From positions 8,308,001 through 8,372,000 of the forward strand of contig NZ_CP108131.1 of assembly GCF_036203305.1 (NCBI RefSeq): DNA of 64,000 bases. Reading direction: 5' to 3'. The notes beneath the pieces were generated by a model. The model searched no databases, had not been told where the DNA came from, and saw only the letters and a list, made by a program, of their open reading frames with translations. A program made the position numbers and the translations under genes. Each line of letters starts with the position of its first letter. Within the stretch, counting starts at the first letter, position 1. The stretch comes from Streptomyces sp. NBC_00190 (lineage in GTDB: Bacteria; Actinomycetota; Actinomycetes; Streptomycetales; Streptomycetaceae). Below, in pieces: positions 49,695 to 59,052 of the stretch.

Positions 49695-51320
49695 TCAGCG
49701 CGTGTTGATCTGCTGGAGCGCCGCGCCCTGGTAACGGGCACCGGCGTTCCACAGGATGAATGAATTCATCTTGTTGGCCGCTGCGGCCTTGATCTGTTCG
49801 GCCACCTCGGCCGGGCCGTAGGTGCTGCCCATCGAGAAGTCCTGGAGCCACGGGACGATTTCGGTCTGGGTGCCCTTCGCCTGGCGGGCGAAGTCGGCGA
49901 GCGAACGCTGCACGATCGCATACGGGGCGGTGTCGGGCTGCGTGACGCCGTATTCCCCAGGCCCCCAGTGGGACGGGTAGACCATGGGGGCGATGTAGTC
50001 GGTGACCTTGACCAGGGCCCCGATGTCCTGCGCGATCTCGGTGGGCCGGGTGGCGGCGATACCGAAGACGGAGACGCCGAGGTACTTGGCGTGCGGACGA
50101 AGCGCGGTCCGGGTGCCAGCGACGAACGAGGTGATGGACTGCTCGGGTGTGGCGGTACCGATGCCCGGGAAGCGCATGTGCGACAGCGGGCCGTCCGGGC
50201 GGCGCACGTAGTCGTAGAGGATGTCGTCGAAGCCGAGCCGAGCCGCTTCGACGGCGAGGTCCTGGTTGTACTTGCGGACCGCGGGGCTGGCGAAGTTGGT
50301 GAAGGAGAGGGCTCCGTAGTGGCCGCCGTCGTAGGGCTCTCCGGCAGGGGTCAGGACGAGCTGGTCGCGCTTGCCGGCCTTCCAGGAGGCCGAGGCGAGC
50401 TTGGGGTCGCGGAAGGCTACGATGCGGCCGATGACCTGGGCACCGGCGGCGTGGATCTCGGCGATCGCCTTGCGGGCGTCGTAGTAGCCCTTGGCCGCGC
50501 CGATCTGGCGGGCCAGCGGCACTTGGGACGCGTACCCGACCTCCCCGTCCTCGTCCTTGACGTCCAGCTCGACGGCGTTGAGCTTGCCGCTGCGGACCAG
50601 GGCGAGGATGTTGCCGCGCAGGGTGTCGTCGCCCCACCCGATGGCGGTGATGTGCGCGGCTCGGATCATGGGGCGACGCCCCCGGGCGGACACGTCCTTG
50701 GTGGTGGTGTTTCCGGCGCGGTCCACCGCGGTGACCGTCGCGATGGGTGTGCCCTGGGGTACCGTGATCTTGAAGATCCCGGCCTTGTCGACGGGGACCT
50801 TCTTGCCGTTGACGGTCACCTCGGCGTCTGTGGAGGCTTTGCCGGTGATGGCCACGGGGGCGGCGACGTTCTTGATCTCGGGGTTGGCCACCTCCAGCTC
50901 GGGAGCGGTGGCGTCCACCCTGAAGCCCACGACCGTGCGGTACGAGGCGAAGGGGAACCTGCTGTCGCCCGCCACCGCCAAGGTGTGCCGGCCCTCGGTG
51001 AGGTGAGGGAGGGCGAGTTTCAGGCGAGCGCCCTCAGCTGTGACGGGGACCGCCGTGCCGTCCAGGGTGGCGCGCAGCTTGTCCCGACCGCCGGCCTCCT
51101 CGGCGGCGAGGTAGGCCCTGACCTGTGCGGCCTTGCGCCCGTCGAGAACGGCGCCGTCGCCCAGACCCTGGATGCCGGGACCCGGCGCGAGGAACGTCCA
51201 GGCTCCGACACCCGCTCCGGCCAGTGCGAGCGCCCCGGTCGTAGCTATCAGGGCGCCCCGACGGGCCGGGCGGCGGAGACGGAGGGAAGGGGCCGAGTGG
51301 GATATGCGTTTGGGGGACAT
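49695..51320 (-). CDS. secreted putative glycoside hydrolase (DUF4015 / GHL10-like)
   Basis: 541 residues from ATG 51320 (AAGGA 8 nt upstream). N-terminal membrane or signal anchor (GALIATTGALALAGAGVGAW). Two Ig-like/bacterial Big segments at about 60-220 (HTLAVAGDSRFPF, ITGKASTDAEVTVNGKKVPV). A TIM-barrel catalytic domain to the end: KLNAVELDVKDEDGEVGYAS, LGFDDILYDYVRRPDGPL, YIAPMVYPSHWGPGEYG and TEIVPWLQDFSMG. The conserved acidic residues (DVKDEDG, DDILYDYVRRPDG) fit this family of putative polysaccharide hydrolases. Divergent from a polysaccharide deacetylase, so a cell-wall or polysaccharide function is likely. Confidence 0.86.
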   Translation of the reverse strand: MSPKRISHSAPSLRLRRPARRGALIATTGALALAGAGVGAWTFLAPGPGIQGLGDGAVLDGRKAAQVRAYLAAEEAGGRDKLRATLDGTAVPVTAEGARLKLALPHLTEGRHTLAVAGDSRFPFASYRTVVGFRVDATAPELEVANPEIKNVAAPVAITGKASTDAEVTVNGKKVPVDKAGIFKITVPQGTPIATVTAVDRAGNTTTKDVSARGRRPMIRAAHITAIGWGDDTLRGNILALVRSGKLNAVELDVKDEDGEVGYASQVPLARQIGAAKGYYDARKAIAEIHAAGAQVIGRIVAFRDPKLASASWKAGKRDQLVLTPAGEPYDGGHYGALSFTNFASPAVRKYNQDLAVEAARLGFDDILYDYVRRPDGPLSHMRFPGIGTATPEQSITSFVAGTRTALRPHAKYLGVSVFGIAATRPTEIAQDIGALVKVTDYIAPMVYPSHWGPGEYGVTQPDTAPYAIVQRSLADFARQAKGTQTEIVPWLQDFSMGSTYGPAEVAEQIKAAAANKMNSFILWNAGARYQGAALQQINTR

Positions 51321-51527
51321 GATGACGTCCTTCGTGCCGTGGGCGGGTCCGGATGCTGCCTCCATTCATTGCCGCACGGTGTCCGAGTCGTCACGATCTG
51401 GTCGCATTTCACACGAATGGCGCGTTCGGCCCCGGCGCGGCTTCTACGCCATGCAGGGGGAGTGCGGTACGGGGGTTCTCCTCAGAGGTAGGTATGGCGC
51501 GACACGTTCGCCTTGGAGGGGCTTCTC

Positions 51528-52538
51528 ATGCGCCACCCACTCGTCCCGCTCGGCGCCCTGGCCGGCGCCGCCCTGCTCGCCTCCGGCTGTTCCACGGGGC
51601 CGTCACCGGCTGCCGGGGAACTCCACGCGGCCGCCTCACGCGCGGCGGCCAGTCCCGTCGCCGCGAAAGCGCCGGCGGATGTCGGCGCCAATGAACTTGG
51701 CCAGGTGCCGGTGTTGATGTACCACCAGCTCACCGAGAGCCCGGCCAGCGTCTACGACCGCACCCCGGCGGATTTCCGGGCCGAACTGGAGCGCCTCGCG
51801 CGGGAGAACTACGTGCCGGTGACTGCCCGGGACTTCCAGACGGGCCGCATCGGCATCCCGGCCGGCATGCACCCGGTCGTCCTCACCTTCGACGACTCGA
51901 CCAACAGCCAGGTGCGCCTCACCCCTGACGGCATGCCGGCGCCTGAGACCGCCGTCGCCATCCTGACAGAGACGGCGAATAAATATCCGGCGTTCAAGGC
52001 GGTGGCGACCTTCTTCGTCAACGCGGACGCCTTCTCGGCGACAGGTTCCGCCAAGGCCCTGACCTGGCTGAAGGAGCACGGCCACGAGGTCGCCAACCAC
52101 ACCGGCCGCCACGAGAACCTGCGCTCCTTGGACCAGGCGGGGGCCGCGCGGGCGATCTCCGCCGGACAGCAGGCGATCGAGAAGGCAGTGCCCGGGACGC
52201 AGGTCACCTCGCTCGCCCTGCCCTTCGGTGCCATGCCTCAGCCGGCCGGCGTCGCCACGCGGGGAACGGACTACCGCTACGACGGGGTGTATCTCGTGGG
52301 GGCCAACCCCTCGGTCTCGCCGTTCGCGAAGGCGTTCACGCCCGGCGCGATCCCTCGGATCCGCTCGGCGGGGCCCAAGGACGAGGACGCCGAGTTCGGT
52401 TCGTCGCGCTGGCTGGACAAGCTCGCCGCCGGGAAGAACCGGTACGTCTCGGACGGGGACCCGAACACCGTAGCCTTCCCGAGCGCCTCGCAGAACGAGC
52501 TGTCTCCGGCCTTCGCGAAGCGGGCCCGGCCGTACTGA
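51528..52538 (+). CDS. polysaccharide deacetylase lipoprotein (NodB fold)
   Basis: 336 residues from ATG 51528 (GGAGGGG 7 nt upstream). Lipobox LASGC with Cys21 lipidated. NodB motif 1 TFDDS (Asp122, Asp123) and motif 2 HTGRH (His191, His195) give a metal site; VLMYHQLTESPASVYDRTPA DF is the usual entry. It removes acetyl groups from cell-wall or capsular N-acetyl sugars, outside the membrane. Divergent from the glycoside hydrolase gene with a 207-bp shared control region. Confidence 0.92.
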   Translation: MRHPLVPLGALAGAALLASGCSTGPSPAAGELHAAASRAAASPVAAKAPADVGANELGQVPVLMYHQLTESPASVYDRTPADFRAELERLARENYVPVTARDFQTGRIGIPAGMHPVVLTFDDSTNSQVRLTPDGMPAPETAVAILTETANKYPAFKAVATFFVNADAFSATGSAKALTWLKEHGHEVANHTGRHENLRSLDQAGAARAISAGQQAIEKAVPGTQVTSLALPFGAMPQPAGVATRGTDYRYDGVYLVGANPSVSPFAKAFTPGAIPRIRSAGPKDEDAEFGSSRWLDKLAAGKNRYVSDGDPNTVAFPSASQNELSPAFAKRARPY

Positions 52539-52861
52539 GCCGTGAAGGCTGACCGGTACGTGGCGGTGGCCGGGGAGGGGGAGAGGTGGTGAGCATCGCC
52601 CGTCGACCAGCCACTGCGACCTCCCGGCTCGCGCGGACGGCTCTGTCTCGCCGAACCGGCCCCCACGCCATCCCTTGAGAGGGACGTCAGACCGTTCCGT
52701 CGTGAACCAGGGCAGAGCGGTCCGGAAGGCGAAGACGGCCCCGCCGCCGGTCGGGATGGTAGGGCCGTTACACGGATACCGGCCCGGGGTGGTGGGCCGG
52801 CGGGCACACGTGTCACCGCACTCAGCGCCCACGGCCGCCGCACGTCACGCCGGTTGGGCCA
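52539..52861. other. 323-bp region without a supported gene
   Basis: No protein-like frame on either strand. Confidence 0.45.
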
Positions 52862-53137
52862 TTAGGTGTGCAGACGGCTGTTGATGCCGTCCCGGTCGCC
52901 GGCACTCTCGTCGTTGAACCAGTAGTCACCAGCCGCCAGATACCGGAAGGAGTGAGCGCTCTCGGAGGGCCGCTCGACCGTGACAGCCCTCTTCCCGTCC
53001 TTGCGCGGCGCGATGTTGTGCACGCCGGGCTGCCAGCCGTTGAAGTCACCCACCACGCTGACCTGCCCGGGCGGGGTGTCCGCGGGAAGGATGAAGGCGA
53101 CCTCGGTGCGGTCCTTGCGCAGGGTGCGCTCCGGCAT
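52862..53137 (-). CDS. small CBM48 / isoamylase early-set domain protein
   Basis: 91 residues from ATG 53137 (GGAG 9 nt upstream). TEVAFILPADTPPGQVSVVG DFNGWQPGVHNIAPRK carries the FNxW glycogen-binding signature, then SFRYLAAGDYWFNDESAGDR DGINSRLHT. Stand-alone CBM48 proteins of this size are common in actinomycetes and probably bind alpha-glucan. No catalytic domain. Confidence 0.87.
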   Translation of the reverse strand: MPERTLRKDRTEVAFILPADTPPGQVSVVGDFNGWQPGVHNIAPRKDGKRAVTVERPSESAHSFRYLAAGDYWFNDESAGDRDGINSRLHT

Positions 53138-53339
53138 GGCAATCGGCTCCTGACGACGCGGGCGGGCCGGTTGCGTTCATCTTCGGCACCGGACCCGCGG
53201 CCCGCATGCCGGCGCATCAGCGCCCGCCCGGGCACCACCCTCTCGACACACTGCGTAGCAGAAAATGTGCGCAATGTGATGTTTCATGTCGGCTTGAGTG
53301 GGAGGAATCAGCATCCCCACGCATCGAGGAGTCGCCGTC

Positions 53340-53609
53340 ATGGGCGGTCAGCAGGACAAGCGCCAGGGGCCGGGCAAGGGCCGCGAGGAGCAGCGGCGTC
53401 CGCAGCGGCCCGGCCAGGAACCCGGTCCACCCCGGGCCCACCGCCCCTCCCGCAGCGGCCAGCGCCCCGACGAGAACAATCGGCGCCGCGAGGAAGACCC
53501 GCTTCAAGGCGAGCGCGACGGGAGCTGTTCGGGCCGGGCGGCGGCCGCCGGTGCTACGTCGGCTCGGCTGCCGAGGCTGCCGCGCGGGCCTCCGGTCGAC
53601 ACCCCGTGA
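53340..53609 (+). CDS. small disordered Arg/Gln/Pro-rich protein
   Basis: 89 residues from ATG 53340 (GAGGAG 8 nt upstream): MGGQQDKRQGPGKGREEQRR PQRPGQEPGP and EDPLQGERDGSCSGRAAA. Low complexity, charged, without hydrophobic core. Good start signal is the main support; similar short proteins exist in Streptomyces. Confidence 0.42.
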   Translation: MGGQQDKRQGPGKGREEQRRPQRPGQEPGPPRAHRPSRSGQRPDENNRRREEDPLQGERDGSCSGRAAAAGATSARLPRLPRGPPVDTP

Positions 53610-53685
53610 CGGGCGGGGGAGCATGAATGAACACGAGGGCTGCCCTGTCATGTGGCCCCTCCCCCTCCCCGATGGGAGATTCCTC

Positions 53686-54258
53686 ATGTACCGACGCACC
53701 CGACGCGCCGTGGTTACGTCCCTGCTCGTCTCCTCGGTCGTATGCGGCGGCGCCGTCGTCTTCGCACCGGCCGCTGGCGGGGCAGTCCCGGCCGCCAGCT
53801 GTACGGTCACGCCGGGGCCGAACGACACGTACGTCACGATCACCGGCGAGGGGTTCACGGGACCCCGCAAGCTCAACGACGGCGAGAGCACCGTGGACCT
53901 GGCGATAGGCCCGGACGGAACCTTCCGCGTGCAGCGGTTCCAGAAGAACGTCGACTACACGGTCCTCGCGGCCAACGAGGACCAGAACTTCGTCTTCGTG
54001 AATTGCAAGAAGGTGGGCTCGGCGGCGACACCGAAGCCCCAGAACCCGCAGAACACGACCCCGGTCCAGCCGGGTTCCCGGCGGGACATTGCCCAGGGCC
54101 GCGAGGCCGGCACCCAGGCGGGCGCCGCGGCGGCCGGCAACAGCTGCAAGACCAAGCCGGTGGCGGACAAGTCCGGCCAGCAGCACAGCGACGCCTACTG
54201 GCAGGCCTGGACCCAGGCAGCCAATCGCGCCTTCAACCGGGTCTGCCACGGCAGGTGA
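53686..54258 (+). CDS. secreted protein of unknown function
   Basis: 190 residues from ATG 53686 (GGGAG 7-8 nt upstream). Signal peptide with RRTRR, then VTSLLVSSVVCGGAVVFAPA and cleavage near AGGAVPA. The mature part begins CTVTPGPNDTYVTITGEGF, a small beta-rich domain with a Cys pair (ASC / FVNCKK), then a Gln/Asn/Pro linker and a C-terminal helical end with two Cys (NSCKTKPVAD, FNRVCHGR). No known domain recognised. Single gene. Confidence 0.76.
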   Translation: MYRRTRRAVVTSLLVSSVVCGGAVVFAPAAGGAVPAASCTVTPGPNDTYVTITGEGFTGPRKLNDGESTVDLAIGPDGTFRVQRFQKNVDYTVLAANEDQNFVFVNCKKVGSAATPKPQNPQNTTPVQPGSRRDIAQGREAGTQAGAAAAGNSCKTKPVADKSGQQHSDAYWQAWTQAANRAFNRVCHGR

Positions 54259-54793
54259 GCCGCTTCACCCCGAGCTGCAGGGCTGCGGCGACGAGAACGG
54301 TCGCCTCGTCTCCTACCTGTTCCCCCCTCACGGCGCCCGGAGGTAACGCGCGGCTCCCGTTCCGACTCGGCACTCACCCCGGCTTCCGAGCGCACGTGAA
54401 CGCAGCCGACCTGGTACCCGGCTACAAATGATCAGGGACCTTGGGGGAACGCCGCGCATGGTGTGCCCGTGGGTGCGGACCGGAGCGGGCGGCAAGCTTG
54501 AGGGAGCCTGGACGTCGGTCAGTGACACTCTGGATCTGATCACGGCCGCGTTCGGGAACCCCTGCGGGCTGACAGTCGTTCGACCCGGACAGGCCCAGGA
54601 GCCCTGGCTCAGACACCAGCCCCAAGGTAGGAGCCGGGGGCCTGGTGATTGGGGTCATGCGCTCGCTGCCGCTGCGGCCTGTCGTCGTACGTGCGCAGCA
54701 TGCGCATGACGGTGGCGGGTAAGGGGTGTTGTCCCTTCTTCGCACCGTGGTGATGACGGGCCGCTTGGTGATGTCGCGCAGTTCCTCCCGCGG
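54259..54793. other. 535-bp region without a supported gene
   Basis: A plus frame from ATG 54428 (MIRDLGGTPRMVCPWVRTGA) is open for 93 codons but is not convincing. No repeats seen. Confidence 0.4.
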
Positions 54794-55090
54794 TTGGGCC
54801 GCATGACCGCCGCCGTCCATCAGGCCGTCGCCGCGAACATCGCTCGGACGAAGGTGGAGGGCACCGACCGGTGGGCCGACTTGCTGCGGACCACGATGCC
54901 GGAGAGCCTGGTGCGCGACGCGATCCTCGCCTCCCCGGCCTGGCCGGACATCGCGGCCGCGATGGGGAGCCTCGACGCCAAGAACATTGATGTCGCCCGG
55001 ATCCTGACCGACGCCCACGCGGCGGGGGTTGGCGTCACCGCCGCCGCGATACCCGCTCCCGCCCCGAGCACCCCGGCTGCGGCTGCGGCT
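54794..55090 (+). pseudogene. C-terminal relic of a plasmid relaxase/mobilisation protein
   Basis: TAAVHQAVAANIARTKVEGT DRWADLLRTTMPESLVRDAI and MGSLDAKNIDVARILTDAHA AGVGV resemble the helical C-terminal part of Streptomyces mobilisation proteins (WADxLRxxMP, VDVARVLxDAHAAGVGV). Followed by an Ala/Pro-rich tail that merges into the ISL3 relic. The catalytic relaxase domain is absent. Confidence 0.5.
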
Positions 55091-55219
55091 GCGGCTCCGG
55101 CTTCCGCTCCGGGGCCCGCCGAGGCCCGGGTTCCCGCGCGTGGGCGGGCGCAGATGATGCAGGCGCGGCCCTGCTGCTGGTCCCATGCCAGTCCGTACGC
55201 CGAGGCAGTGGTGCCTGCG

Positions 55220-55949
55220 TGCAGATCAGGGTGTGGCCCCCTGCCGGCTGGCTGGGCTCGGCTGTTGCCGGCGGCTCGACCATTCCACGGTGCGCCGCTT
55301 CGCCCGAGCCCGCAGCCTCGACGAACTCCTGGTCAAGGCCACCAACCGGGCAACCACCGTGGACGAGGACAAGACCTACCTGCATCAGCGGTGGAATGCT
55401 GGATGCCACGACATTCCCCAGCTCCACCGTGAACTGCCCGAACCAGGCTTCACCGGAGACGTCCAGTGCGTCCGCCACTGCTTCCGCCCGTTCAAGAAGC
55501 CCCACAGCCCCCGGCCCAAGCACCCGCCAGCGCCCGATCCCGAGCCCCGGCCGGCACCGAAGCCCCGCCGTGTCGTCCGCTGGATCATGCCGAACATCGC
55601 ACATCTCACCGAGACCGTGCGACCGAACTCGAGGAGATCCGGGGCCGCTTGCCCCGAACTCGACGCCGCCGCACGGCACGTCCGCGACTTCGCCGACATG
55701 ATGCGTGACCTCCGAGGCGAGCTACTGCCCTCATGGAAGGAACGCGTCCTCGCGGACGACCTGCCTGCCCTGCAGGGCCTGGTCAACGGCTTGCGCCGTG
55801 ATCACGACGCGGTCACCGCTGCCCTGACCACCTCATGGAGATCGGGCCAGGTCGAAGGCCAGGTCACACGCGTCAAGCTCCTCAAGCACATGGGCTTCGG
55901 CCGAGCCAACCTCGGGCCCCTCCGCCAAGGGGTACTCCACAGTCCGTGA
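55220..55949 (+). pseudogene. C-terminal half of an ISL3-family transposase, frameshifted
   Basis: STVRRFARARSLDELLVKAT, YLHQRWNAGCHDIPQLHREL, PGFTGDVQCVRHCFRPFKKP and RRVVRWIMPNIAHLTE, then an indel near 55620, then AACPELDAAARHVRDFADMM RDLRGELL and WRSGQVEGQVTRVKLLKHMG FGRANLGPLRQGVL. The GQVEGQVxRxKxxKRxxYGR block with the catalytic Glu is typical of ISL3. The N-terminal zinc finger and first Asp are missing. Confidence 0.77.
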
Positions 55950-56000
55950 TCTTTCCGAGGCCACTCTCAGCTGCGCGGACGAGGCAGGGATGATGGAGCA

Positions 56001-56387
56001 ATGTTGGTCCACGCGGAGAAGATCCCCCACCGGCCCACGGCAGTTCGGGTTCACACACCCATCGGATCCGCCGTGGTCCTCTGGCGTGGTGATCGGCAGG
56101 AAGCAGACGGCCACCACCTCGTCGAATGGACCATCGACGACGATATCCACTGGGGGCAGAACACGCATTCAGCCTCTTGCGCCGAGCCGGGCATCCGGCA
56201 GGACGGCGACCGGCTGGTCCTGCGTGGTCGCCTCCAGCTCACCGAAGATGGCGCGGCCTATCTACAGATGGGCTACTGGCCGGTCCTGTTCGATGTCGCG
56301 TCACCGATTCCCGACAGCGCCGATGGCGCCTGGGTGGAGATCAGTGTCGAAGCAGGCAGCGTCGCCCTTCGCCCCTATCAGACCTGA
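56001..56387 (+). CDS. hypothetical protein, 128 residues
   Basis: ATG 56001: MLVHAEKIPHRPTAVRVHTP IGSAVVLWRGDRQEADGHHL VEWTIDDDIHW, then VLRGRLQLTEDGAAYLQMGY WPVLFDVASP. Strand-rich, soluble, intact. A short purine run (GATGGAG) lies 3 nt upstream. Not recognised. Confidence 0.6.
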   Translation: MLVHAEKIPHRPTAVRVHTPIGSAVVLWRGDRQEADGHHLVEWTIDDDIHWGQNTHSASCAEPGIRQDGDRLVLRGRLQLTEDGAAYLQMGYWPVLFDVASPIPDSADGAWVEISVEAGSVALRPYQT

Positions 56388-57180
56388 CATCGCTGAGTAG
56401 GCCCGGAGCGCGGTGCCAGGATTACTCCCGGTCCGTTTCTCCGGGCCTCTCGCCGAACCCGCCGTGCGCCTCTCAACGCAACGGGCTCTCCACGGTGCCT
56501 GCCGTCAGGCGTGGTTGATGCCGGTCCAGGGGTTGGGGTTCGCTCGATGAAGGAGGAGCCCGACTGTGTCCCTGTGGCATCGCCGCGAGTACGCCGCAGA
56601 CCTTCCCCGCGGCCTCCCGAGCGGCTCTTGTATACCGCTCCAGGAGTTCTCCAGATCACCCAAAAGAATGGCCCGGATACGCGCCACACCCGGCCCAGAT
56701 CCACCAGATTCGAGCCGGTGTCGCTTTAAGAGACGTAAAAACGCCGGTTCCTCGCGTACTCCTCTCCACCACGCTCGCCGGGCCCGCACCATCTGGCAGT
56801 ACTGGCACGTCCCGGCTTTGTCAGGGCCGCTCTCGCCCTCCCCGGCACCACCCGGATCAGGCTGCCCTCAGCTTCAACAGCCCTGCTGCGACAGGGTGTT
56901 GGTGCAGGTCTTCTACCTCCACTCGAACCAACAGCGCCTCACGGCGCAAACAAGATCCCCGACAGAGCCGAATTGCGTGACTGCTGACACTGCTCGTCAC
57001 CCGATCGGAGTGGCCGGTGCTACCCGCAGAAACGCCACATCACACGCTGCGAGGACCCGCCGGTGCCAGCCCGGGCCCAAGATTTTTTGAGCTTTCTTCC
57101 TCCGGGTCCGTCCAAAGAGGGTTCTCTTTGCCTCACCTGTTGCGACCAGCCCAGTGGGGGCGGTCGTAAGGAGATGTGAG
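56388..57180. other. 793-bp region without a supported gene
   Basis: A long plus frame (56566-57090) has Ser/Pro/Arg composition and no protein-like pattern. The last 60 bp form the leader of the sigma-factor gene. No repeat or RNA gene recognised. Confidence 0.45.
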
Positions 57181-58110
57181 ATGACGACGTTCTCGACCAG
57201 GTCCACTCTGTGCCTTCACTGCACGGCTCCTGTCGATCTCCTTGATGTGGGCGGACTGGGAGACAGGAAGCCGGCTCTGTACAGGGATGTGACGCGCTGG
57301 TGCGGTGTCTGCATGCGGTCCATGGACGACCGGGAGCGGTTCTGCCGCCTCTACCAGCCGAGGGTGCGCCAGTTCTGCTGGAAGCTGCTACAGGTGAGTC
57401 TTCCTGACAACGAGGACTGTTGGTGGCTGGCCGATGACATTGCGCAGGAAACGATGATCACCGCGTTGGAACACTTCGAGGTCTGGGAGAAGCCCGAGCG
57501 GGCCATCTGGAATACGGCACGCCGCAAGATCTACAAGAAGTGCGACGCCTACCGCCTCGTCACCAAGGGCGGCTTCCCTCTCACCGTCCGGCACGTCGAA
57601 CCCGCGGCACCGGACACCGCGGGGGAGGAAACTGTGGCTGACCCGGCCGACGCGGTCGTCGACAGGGTAGTGCTCTACTCCGAGATTTCCCGCCTGCCGT
57701 TGCCCATCCAGCAGGCCGTCATTGCCCACACCGCTCTCAATATCCCTGCTGCGAAGGCGGGTCGGCTGCTGAAACGGCCTCCCTCCACGGTCAAGACCCA
57801 GGCGCAACGTGGACTCGGCATGTTGCGGGAGGCCGCAGCGGTCGCAGCCTTCCTCACCACGCTGTGTGTCGGGATCTTCCTGCTCTACACGATCCTGGAA
57901 CACCTGCCACTCGACACGGTCGCCGACAAGGCCGAGGGACTCCTGACGCACCCGGTGTTCCTGGTAGTGGCTGGGCCGTTCGTTCGGTATGGAATCGACT
58001 ATCTCCGGAACCTCTTCCGGGGCTTTCGAGGTCACGGCGAGGCTCCCGAAGAAGATGTCCGGTCCCGCAAGGACCGCCACCGCAAGGACCGCCACCGCGG
58101 GGAGTCCTGA
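57181..58110 (+). CDS. sigma-70-family factor with N-terminal zinc ribbon and C-terminal membrane segment
   Basis: 309 residues from ATG 57181 (AAGGAG 7-8 nt upstream). Residues 11-44 hold CLHC and CGVC (Cys 11, 14, 41, 44), a zinc-ribbon pattern. Then sigma region 2-like sequence: FCRLYQPRVRQFCWKLLQVS, ADDIAQETMITALEHFEVWE. Region 4 at about 165-215: LPLPIQQAVIAHTALNIPAA KAGRLLKRPPSTVKTQAQRG. A hydrophobic helix follows (AFLTTLCVGIFLLYTILEHL) and a basic C-terminus with DRHRKDRHR. So a DNA-binding sigma domain is tied to the membrane. It may be regulated by release from the membrane or by zinc or redox at the Cys (inference). No anti-sigma gene adjacent. Confidence 0.78.
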   Translation: MTTFSTRSTLCLHCTAPVDLLDVGGLGDRKPALYRDVTRWCGVCMRSMDDRERFCRLYQPRVRQFCWKLLQVSLPDNEDCWWLADDIAQETMITALEHFEVWEKPERAIWNTARRKIYKKCDAYRLVTKGGFPLTVRHVEPAAPDTAGEETVADPADAVVDRVVLYSEISRLPLPIQQAVIAHTALNIPAAKAGRLLKRPPSTVKTQAQRGLGMLREAAAVAAFLTTLCVGIFLLYTILEHLPLDTVADKAEGLLTHPVFLVVAGPFVRYGIDYLRNLFRGFRGHGEAPEEDVRSRKDRHRKDRHRGES

Positions 58111-58317
58111 GAGAAGGAGGTCTCGGGCTGCGGTGCCAGACCTGGATGCATCCCCTCCCTGCGTCCAGGGTTGGCACTGCTCTCCGCGTGGTGGACGTGT
58201 GGCTCGGGACCGGGGGGCGCTCACGTGTGATCGCCGCACCGGCTGAGTACGATCACCTATGCCGGTCTGAGTACGCGAGCGGTTGCCCGCCGCGCGCGGC
58301 GCCGGAAGGGTGGACGC
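58111..58317. other. 207-bp intergenic region
   Basis: Separates the sigma-factor gene from the lipoprotein gene. No hairpin of note; possible promoter of the lipoprotein. Confidence 0.4.
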
Positions 58318-59052
58318 ATGCGCCGACTGCTGCTGCTCGCCCCGCTGTTGCTGTTCACCGTTGGCTGCGGGGTGGTGCAGTCCTCCGAGGACGAGGCGAC
58401 GGACGCCGCCCGGGAGGTGGCCAGGAAGGCGGGCGAGCGGCTCTACGGCCAGCGTCCGCGCACGGCGGAGGAGGTCGGGCGCTCCGCTTCCGGCATCGAC
58501 GGGGTGGAGGTACTGCGGGTGACGGGCACCTCGACACGCGACGGGGACGGCGTCGATGTGGTCGTCCGCACGTCCGGTTCGGCGTACAACGGATGGCTCG
58601 ACCCTGAAGAGGTCGCCGTGCGGCGCTGTTTCGCGGTGCGGGTGTCGCCCAAGTCGGAGTGGCGCGAGGATCCCCGTGACGTGGACTGCCCGGATGGCCC
58701 TCCGCTGACCTTCGCCCCGCCACCCGAACCGCCCCGGCTGCCGTACGAGGAGCTCCGCGCGGAACTTCCCCGGGTGCCGGAGGGCGGCCGGGTGGACGAG
58801 GCCGACGTGCGCCGTACGCTCGCCGCCCTGGACCTGGATCCGGCGATCCGTACCGAGGTGAAGGCGGACGGCGGCCGGGTCGGCGTTCTCCTGTCGGTAA
58901 AGGGCAACGGCTTCGACGCGCAGGACTGCCTTCTTGCCCGCGTGGGCCCCGGCGCCACCGAGGTGTGGGTGCCGCCCCGGATCCAGCGGCTGCCCGGAGA
59001 GGGCGGCTGCACCGTCGGCAACGCCCTGGACCCGAAACCGTCACCGCACTGA
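58318..59052 (+). CDS. secreted lipoprotein of unknown function
   Basis: 244 residues from ATG 58318. Signal peptide MRRLLLLAPLLLFTVGC with lipobox FTVGC (Cys17). The mature protein is acidic with helices (DEATDAAREVARKAGERLYG) and a Pro-rich hinge (LTFAPPPEPPRLPYEELRAE). Cys in RRCFAVRV and VDCPDG, and in QDCLLARV and GGCTVGN, could form two disulfides. Same strand as the sigma-factor gene and possibly in its regulon. Family not recognised. Confidence 0.78.
   Translation: MRRLLLLAPLLLFTVGCGVVQSSEDEATDAAREVARKAGERLYGQRPRTAEEVGRSASGIDGVEVLRVTGTSTRDGDGVDVVVRTSGSAYNGWLDPEEVAVRRCFAVRVSPKSEWREDPRDVDCPDGPPLTFAPPPEPPRLPYEELRAELPRVPEGGRVDEADVRRTLAALDLDPAIRTEVKADGGRVGVLLSVKGNGFDAQDCLLARVGPGATEVWVPPRIQRLPGEGGCTVGNALDPKPSPH

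Noticed and set aside
56566..57090. 174-codon plus-strand frame before the sigma gene
   Set aside because: Low-complexity Ser/Pro/Arg composition, no start signal and no family resemblance.
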